A DNA stretch of 10,766 nucleotides from Thalassiosira profunda. Taxonomy: Eukaryota > Bacillariophyta > Thalassiosirophyceae > Thalassiosirales > Thalassiosiraceae. The notes below the pieces were generated by a model. The model worked only from the letters and a program-made list of their open reading frames with translations. It did no database searches and was not told where the DNA came from. The translations under genes and the position numbers were made by a program. Positions 6,846-10,766 of the stretch are shown piece by piece; the first letter of the stretch is position 1; each line of letters starts with the position of its first letter. The stretch spans positions 1-10,766 of the forward strand of contig JALLAP010002269.1 in NCBI GenBank assembly GCA_036939355.1, given 5' to 3'.

Positions 6846-6881
6846 CACCAAGTTTGAGCCCACAAAAATCCAACTCGCGGC

Positions 6882-9201
6882 ATGGCCATGACCCTCGCAA
6901 TGGAACCCCCCGCCGCGCCCGCCGGCCCTCCCGCAGCGGCCCAGACGATGCCCGTGGAAGCCACCGAGGCGCCGACCAACGGCAACAAGGAGGCCTCGCC
7001 CAAGGCCGAGCCGCAGCCTTCCCCAAGGAAGCTCACCCCCGGCCAAGCTCCCGTCGTTTCCGTGCCCCCCCTCCGCCACCCGCCCCCGGGGTACTACCCC
7101 CCGCCGGGCTACCCGTACGCGCCTCCGCCGTACGGGATGTATCCCTACGGGCCTCCGCCAGGTGCTCCCGGCGGTCCTCCGGGCGGCAAGGGCGGGCCTC
7201 CGGGAGCTCATGCTCATGGGGCACCCCCGGGCTACCCTCCCTACGGAGCCCCCCCGGGATATCCGTACGGTCCCCCGCCGCCGGGATACCCGCCGTATCC
7301 GGGGGCGCCGGCGACGAAGCCCCCGGGCCCGCCGGGGGCGGCCGCCGGTGCCGAAAAGTCGGGGGACCCGCACGCCGAGGCCACAGCTGAGGGCAGCACC
7401 GATGACAAAATGAAGGAGGGAGAGGAGAAGGCTTCGGCCGAGGGCACGGAGCAGGAGCCGCAAGAGGAGACCCCGGCGATGGAGGGAGAAGAGAAGGATC
7501 CGCAGCCCGTGACCGCGTCCAAGCCCAAGGGGGAAGGGGCGCCGACCGCCAACGCCACCCCGGCCACCGCCAACGAGACCATGTCCACCATTTCTCCCCC
7601 GGGGACCGCGGGCTTCCAGCCGACGGGCGGCGAGCCCCCCATGGTCCACTTCCACGCCAAGCCCTTGCTGTACAACGGGGCCGCCACCCCCTTCTCGGTC
7701 GGGAGCTTCTCGCGCATCACCGGCCCCCCCGGCTCGGCCCACTACTACGCCGGCCCGCCCCCCAGTGGAATCCGGGTCCCGGGATTGCCCCCCCTGCCGG
7801 CGGGGAGTCCGTACCTCCATCAATACCAGCACTTCGATCCCCGCTCCGACGGGCCGGCGGCGCGGTATTACGGTCCCGTGCCGCCGACGGTGCACCTGCC
7901 CAACACAGGCGCGCCGGTGGTCAAGGACATCAGTCCGTTGCCCCACTTTTCGGCCATCAAATTCCAGCCGCCGGGTCCCCTCGGGGGACCGGCGACGCCC
8001 GCGGGGAAGGATATGGGCGAAATGGCACCCAAAAGCAGCCCGCTGGATTTGCTGAGCGCCGTGTCGGAGAAGAAGGGCGGGACCGTCATGCCCTACCCCG
8101 GCAGCGGCCCGTACCCGGCGTACAGCTTTCCCCCGTCGGGGCCCGGGGTGCAGATGACGTTCCCCCCCGCGCACCACCACGCCAAGCGGCCCTCGCCGAT
8201 CGACACGGGCGCCGCGCGCGCCGGACCTGCCACGGGAATGACGCCGAGCCCGAAGAGCGGGACGTCCATGGACCTCCTCCTCAGCGCCGCGACCGACAAG
8301 CTCGACGTCGAGAATCGAAAGCGCCAGCTCGATCACGGGGAGGCGCGGGAGGTGCGGAAGCGGCTGCACACCAATGCTAATGGCCNATCGAAAGCGCCAG
8401 CTCGATCACGGGGAGGCGCGGGAGGTGCGGAAGCGGCTGCACACCAACGGCAACGGCCACGTCTTCAGCGTGGGAGGGTATCCCCCGGGCATGGACCCCG
8501 CGACCCTCCCGGCCGCCCAGCGCACCGGCCGCGCCGCCCGGCCCCTCACCAAGGCCGAGGCGGCCAAGATGCTCGACCCGGAAACCCTCAGCAACGGCGA
8601 GAAGGCCCGGGCGCTGGCCGAGCAAGCGCTGGACCATCCCCGCCTGGGAAAGCGGCTGCTGCTCGAAATGGCGCTGTGCCGGAGCAACCCCCGCACGCCC
8701 CCCAGCTGCTATCCCGCCCACGGGACCGTCCTCGCCGATCGCTTCCACTGGGCGTCCTACCCCCCCCTCGACTCCATCCTGCGCAAGCACATGAAGGAAT
8801 ACTACGAATTGAGCACCGACAAGTGCCAATCCCGCGACCAGCAGGAATTCAACAACATGCTCGTCGAGAAGATCCAGGAGGAGGCGACCAAGTACGGGTG
8901 GGAGTTCGATCCCAAGGTCTTCGACGACAAGAAGTTGCGGGATCGGGTCCGGTGCTTTTACAAGACGCACATCCAGAACGCGAAGAAGCGGCTCAAGACG
9001 ATGTTAAGGAATCCGGAGAAGCGGGCGAACATCAAGGCGCTGGCGCAGCATTACCATTTGATCGAGGAGACGCGGCAGCGGGTGGGGGAGGGGAGCGAGA
9101 GTGGAAGTGATGGGGAGGAGCGGGACGCGTTGGGGCTGGGATTGACGACGAGCGCGAGCACCGAGGCGGGGGAGTACGGGGCCGGCATGACGGAGGTGTG
9201 A
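6882..9201 (+). CDS. Pro/Gly/Tyr-rich protein with conserved-looking C-terminal domain
   Basis: The ATG at 6882 (GCGGCATGGCC, good context) opens a frame to TGA 9199-9201, broken at the N at 8386. Collapsing the 72-bp duplication plus N leaves 748 aa in one frame; dropping only the N leaves 772 aa. Residues 65-155 are PPGYPPYG-like repeats; about 160-210 are acidic Glu/Lys/Ala-rich. Two similar short motifs occur, DLLSA at 389-393 and DLLLSA at 464-469, the second running into a basic helix (RKRQ...REVRKRL, about 479-495) that could be a nuclear signal. About 591-705 look folded: FHWASYPPLDSILRKHM, QQEFNNMLV, KYGWEFD, RVRCFYKTHIQNAKKRLK. I recognise no named family. The disordered Pro/Tyr-rich half plus basic domain suggests a nucleic-acid-associated or nuclear protein; that is inference. 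Confidence 0.85.
8314..8458. repeat. 72-bp direct duplication around the N
   Basis: Copy 1 is 8314-8385 and copy 2 is 8387-8458. They are identical over the first 60 bases or so, then differ at a few positions (ACCAATGCTAATGGCC against ACCAACGGCAACGGCC). The differences are two silent T/C changes and one Gly-to-Ala codon. The length is exactly 24 codons, so without the N both copies stay in frame. Confidence 0.9.
8386..8386. other. Single ambiguous base N (assembly joint)
   Basis: The only N in the window. It lies exactly between two near-identical 72-base copies, which points to a contig joint with an unmerged overlap rather than a simple miscall. It shifts the reading frame of the Pro-rich gene by one base. 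Confidence 0.9.
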
Positions 9202-9383
9202 GCGCGGCGGCAGGGTTGGCAGCCTTGAGTTTCTTGGCGCCGTAATAAGTCCAACACGGAAGATGCTCGACTCAGACAGAACGCAACAACATCTTCGCGG
9301 CTGGCAAATCGGGAGGTGGCTGCGGCTTGATATGATTCGAGCCGGAAAGGGCCTCTCTGTCTGTGTTATTCATTCTGATAACA

Positions 9384-10766
9384 TTATTTATCACACTTAA
9401 GGTTGAAGATTCTGACGCTGCTGTCCGCTCCGCAACTCGCCAGCGTCAGCTCCCGCGTTCCATCTGTGTTGGCGGTGCCCGTCGGGCGCCAAGAAACCTT
9501 CTTGACCGCATCGAAATGGCAGTTGTCCGACAGAACGGCGTGCAACATCGTGGGGCCCGTGCTCGAGTCAACATCGGACGAGTTGGCATGCGCTGGGAGC
9601 GGAATGGCCCAAATTTCAACGCGGCCGCTCTCCGTGCCGATGCTCAAAATGCCAAGCTCGATGCCTCCTTTTGACAGTGTCTCCTCCGCGAATGCGACTG
9701 CGGTAACAGGAATCTTCCCGGCGCTGGGCGACAGTGCGAACAACTCCTTCATTTCGAGACTGCCGTCCGGCGCCTCGAGAATGCGCCAGATTTTGACGAA
9801 GCCATCTCGGGAGCCCGAGGCAAGGATGTCGGGTCGTCCAGGGCAGAAATGCACAGCCCACACGATGCGCTTGTGCGCCGAATCGACAGCAGCGCACAGC
9901 TCGTACGGTGAACCAACATCGCGGCCGTCCACGGCCTCGTGCAACCTCTTCCAGATGCAGATCCTGCGATCCTTTCCGGACGAAGCCAGATACTGCCCAT
10001 CGCACGAAAACGACATGGTGGATACGGTAGAGCGATGCCCGCCCTTTAACACGCCAGCGCATTTTCCCTTGTTCGCGTCCCAGAGTCGTATGGCCGCACT
10101 GGCCACATCGTTCCTCGCCTTGCACGACGACGCCACCAAGGTCGGTTCGCCCGGCGGAGCGCGGTAAGCATCCAGGCACACTAGCTCCGATTCATGCCCA
10201 AAGAGCTTCCGTGTCTCTGGCCAGAGAGTTGTGACGCCCAAATCTCGTTCCGAAGGCAACTTCAACTCCACTGCTTCACGCTTCACCGTATCCAACGATT
10301 CGACAAACTCGTCGTCGTTGACAGGGCCGGAATATTTGCTGCTCTCCTGGTCCGTATCGGCCGTGGCCTTGTTGCTCAGCCCTAAGGATGGCATGAACGC
10401 CCTTTCAAACCTCCACGATGAGGTCTGATCTTCTCCACTCTCTGGTTGGCGTGATTGCTGCTTGATGGCTCTGAGGGTGCGCAATGTTGACGCTGGGGCG
10501 TCGAAGACACGCAAGACCTTTTCATCGGCACCGCTTGCAAATCTGTGAGATGGTTCGCCATTCGCCGACTGTGAACCGTCGACGCAGCTTCCAATGCAGA
10601 CGATCGAGGTCATATCGTATCCGTGGACCTGTGGCCGTCCGACTTCAACCCATCGTCGTATGTTCGTTGATGTGGGAACATCTGTCCAAAGCCGCGTGGT
10701 CTGATCCGTGCTCGTCGTCAGCAAGTATTGCCCATCAGGGTCCCACGCCATATCCTCCACCGATCG
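9384..10766 (-). CDS. ELP2: Elongator complex protein 2 (ELP2), C-terminal part
   Basis: ELP2 is the double WD40-propeller scaffold of Elongator, which modifies wobble uridines in tRNA (cm5U) and has been linked to transcription elongation. The frame runs in from the right edge with no start codon in context and ends TAA at 9386-9384, giving 460 residues of a protein usually about 800 aa long. Family marks are VEDMAWDPDGQYLLTTSTDQ with TTRLW, RPQVHGYDM, SGADEKVLRVFDAP, PSLGLSNKA and TLWPETRKLFGH. Further WD40 blades follow: AIRLWDA, LASSGKDRRICIWKR, LASGSRDGFVKIWRI, GTESGRVEIWAI and ASCGADSSVRIFNL. No intron is needed in this part. It converges on the Pro-rich gene with 182 bases between stops. 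The second propeller is essentially complete here; the first lies mostly outside the window. Confidence 0.95.
   Translation of the reverse strand, partial: RSVEDMAWDPDGQYLLTTSTDQTTRLWTDVPTSTNIRRWVEVGRPQVHGYDMTSIVCIGSCVDGSQSANGEPSHRFASGADEKVLRVFDAPASTLRTLRAIKQQSRQPESGEDQTSSWRFERAFMPSLGLSNKATADTDQESSKYSGPVNDDEFVESLDTVKREAVELKLPSERDLGVTTLWPETRKLFGHESELVCLDAYRAPPGEPTLVASSCKARNDVASAAIRLWDANKGKCAGVLKGGHRSTVSTMSFSCDGQYLASSGKDRRICIWKRLHEAVDGRDVGSPYELCAAVDSAHKRIVWAVHFCPGRPDILASGSRDGFVKIWRILEAPDGSLEMKELFALSPSAGKIPVTAVAFAEETLSKGGIELGILSIGTESGRVEIWAIPLPAHANSSDVDSSTGPTMLHAVLSDNCHFDAVKKVSWRPTGTANTDGTRELTLASCGADSSVRIFNLKCDK

Larger units (their letters stand above)
5480..6881. other. Divergent intergenic region with AT-rich core
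   Basis: About 1.4 kb between the starts of the plastid-targeted gene (-) and the Pro-rich gene (+). From the left it holds the leader with a microsatellite, an unassigned stretch of short inverted repeats (5700-5900), AT-rich sequence (about 6030-6200), the 265-bp hAT-type MITE (6202-6466), and a GC-rich probable promoter and leader (6467-6881). The short ORFs in it have no recognisable protein character. I found no tRNA or snRNA. Confidence 0.6.

Noticed and set aside
6741..8369. 542-aa open frame on the - strand opposite the Pro-rich gene
   Set aside because: An Arg/Gly-rich shadow of a GC-rich Pro/Gly-coding region; no domain, and the + strand frame shows clear protein-like segments.
6882..9201. 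Pro-rich gene as a frameshifted pseudogene
   Set aside because: The only break is an N flanked by a direct duplication; both frames are intact to either side and rejoin perfectly when the duplication is collapsed or the N dropped.

Overview
This window looks like nuclear DNA from a eukaryotic alga with a complex plastid of red-algal origin, most likely a photosynthetic stramenopile such as a diatom; haptophyte or cryptophyte origin is not excluded. The evidence is spliceosomal introns with GTGAGT donors, typical eukaryotic single-copy genes (PHF5A, casein kinase 1, ELP2), and a protein whose N-terminus has the bipartite signal-plus-transit layout with a Phe just after a small-residue stretch (ASSTG-F). 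The genus cannot be named from the sequence. Both ends cut through genes, so this is a contig interior or a fragment.

Layout. 1-1086 (+): C-terminal part of an unrecognised hydrophilic protein. 1446-1887 (-): complete two-exon PHF5A/Rds3, an SF3b splicing subunit of exactly 110 aa. 1888-2530: divergent intergenic region holding a fold-back repeat of about 218 bp (2116-2333) flanked by a 9-bp direct repeat. 2531-3918 (+): two-exon casein kinase 1 with a Gly/Ser-rich tail. 4197-5479 (-): two-exon plastid-targeted protein with a coiled coil and an EXECUTER/FBXO31-like C-terminal domain. 5480-6881: divergent intergenic region with an AT-rich part and a well-delimited 265-bp hAT-type MITE (6202-6466; 20-bp terminal inverted repeats, 8-bp target-site duplication). 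6882-9201 (+): Pro/Gly/Tyr-rich protein with a conserved-looking basic C-terminal domain, interrupted by a single N and a 72-bp duplication that is probably an assembly joint. 9384-10766 (-): C-terminal part of the Elongator subunit ELP2.

The six genes alternate strictly in strand, giving three convergent pairs (gaps of about 180-360 bp) and two divergent pairs (about 640 and 1400 bp). Both transposon-like fold-back elements lie in the two divergent promoter regions. The genes do not form a pathway or operon; they are mostly housekeeping neighbours.

I see no CRISPR array, rRNA or tRNA, and no phage- or defence-like cassette. The most notable items are the two MITE-like elements, the EXECUTER-like plastid protein, the uncharacterised C-terminal domain of the Pro-rich protein, and the N-bounded duplication.
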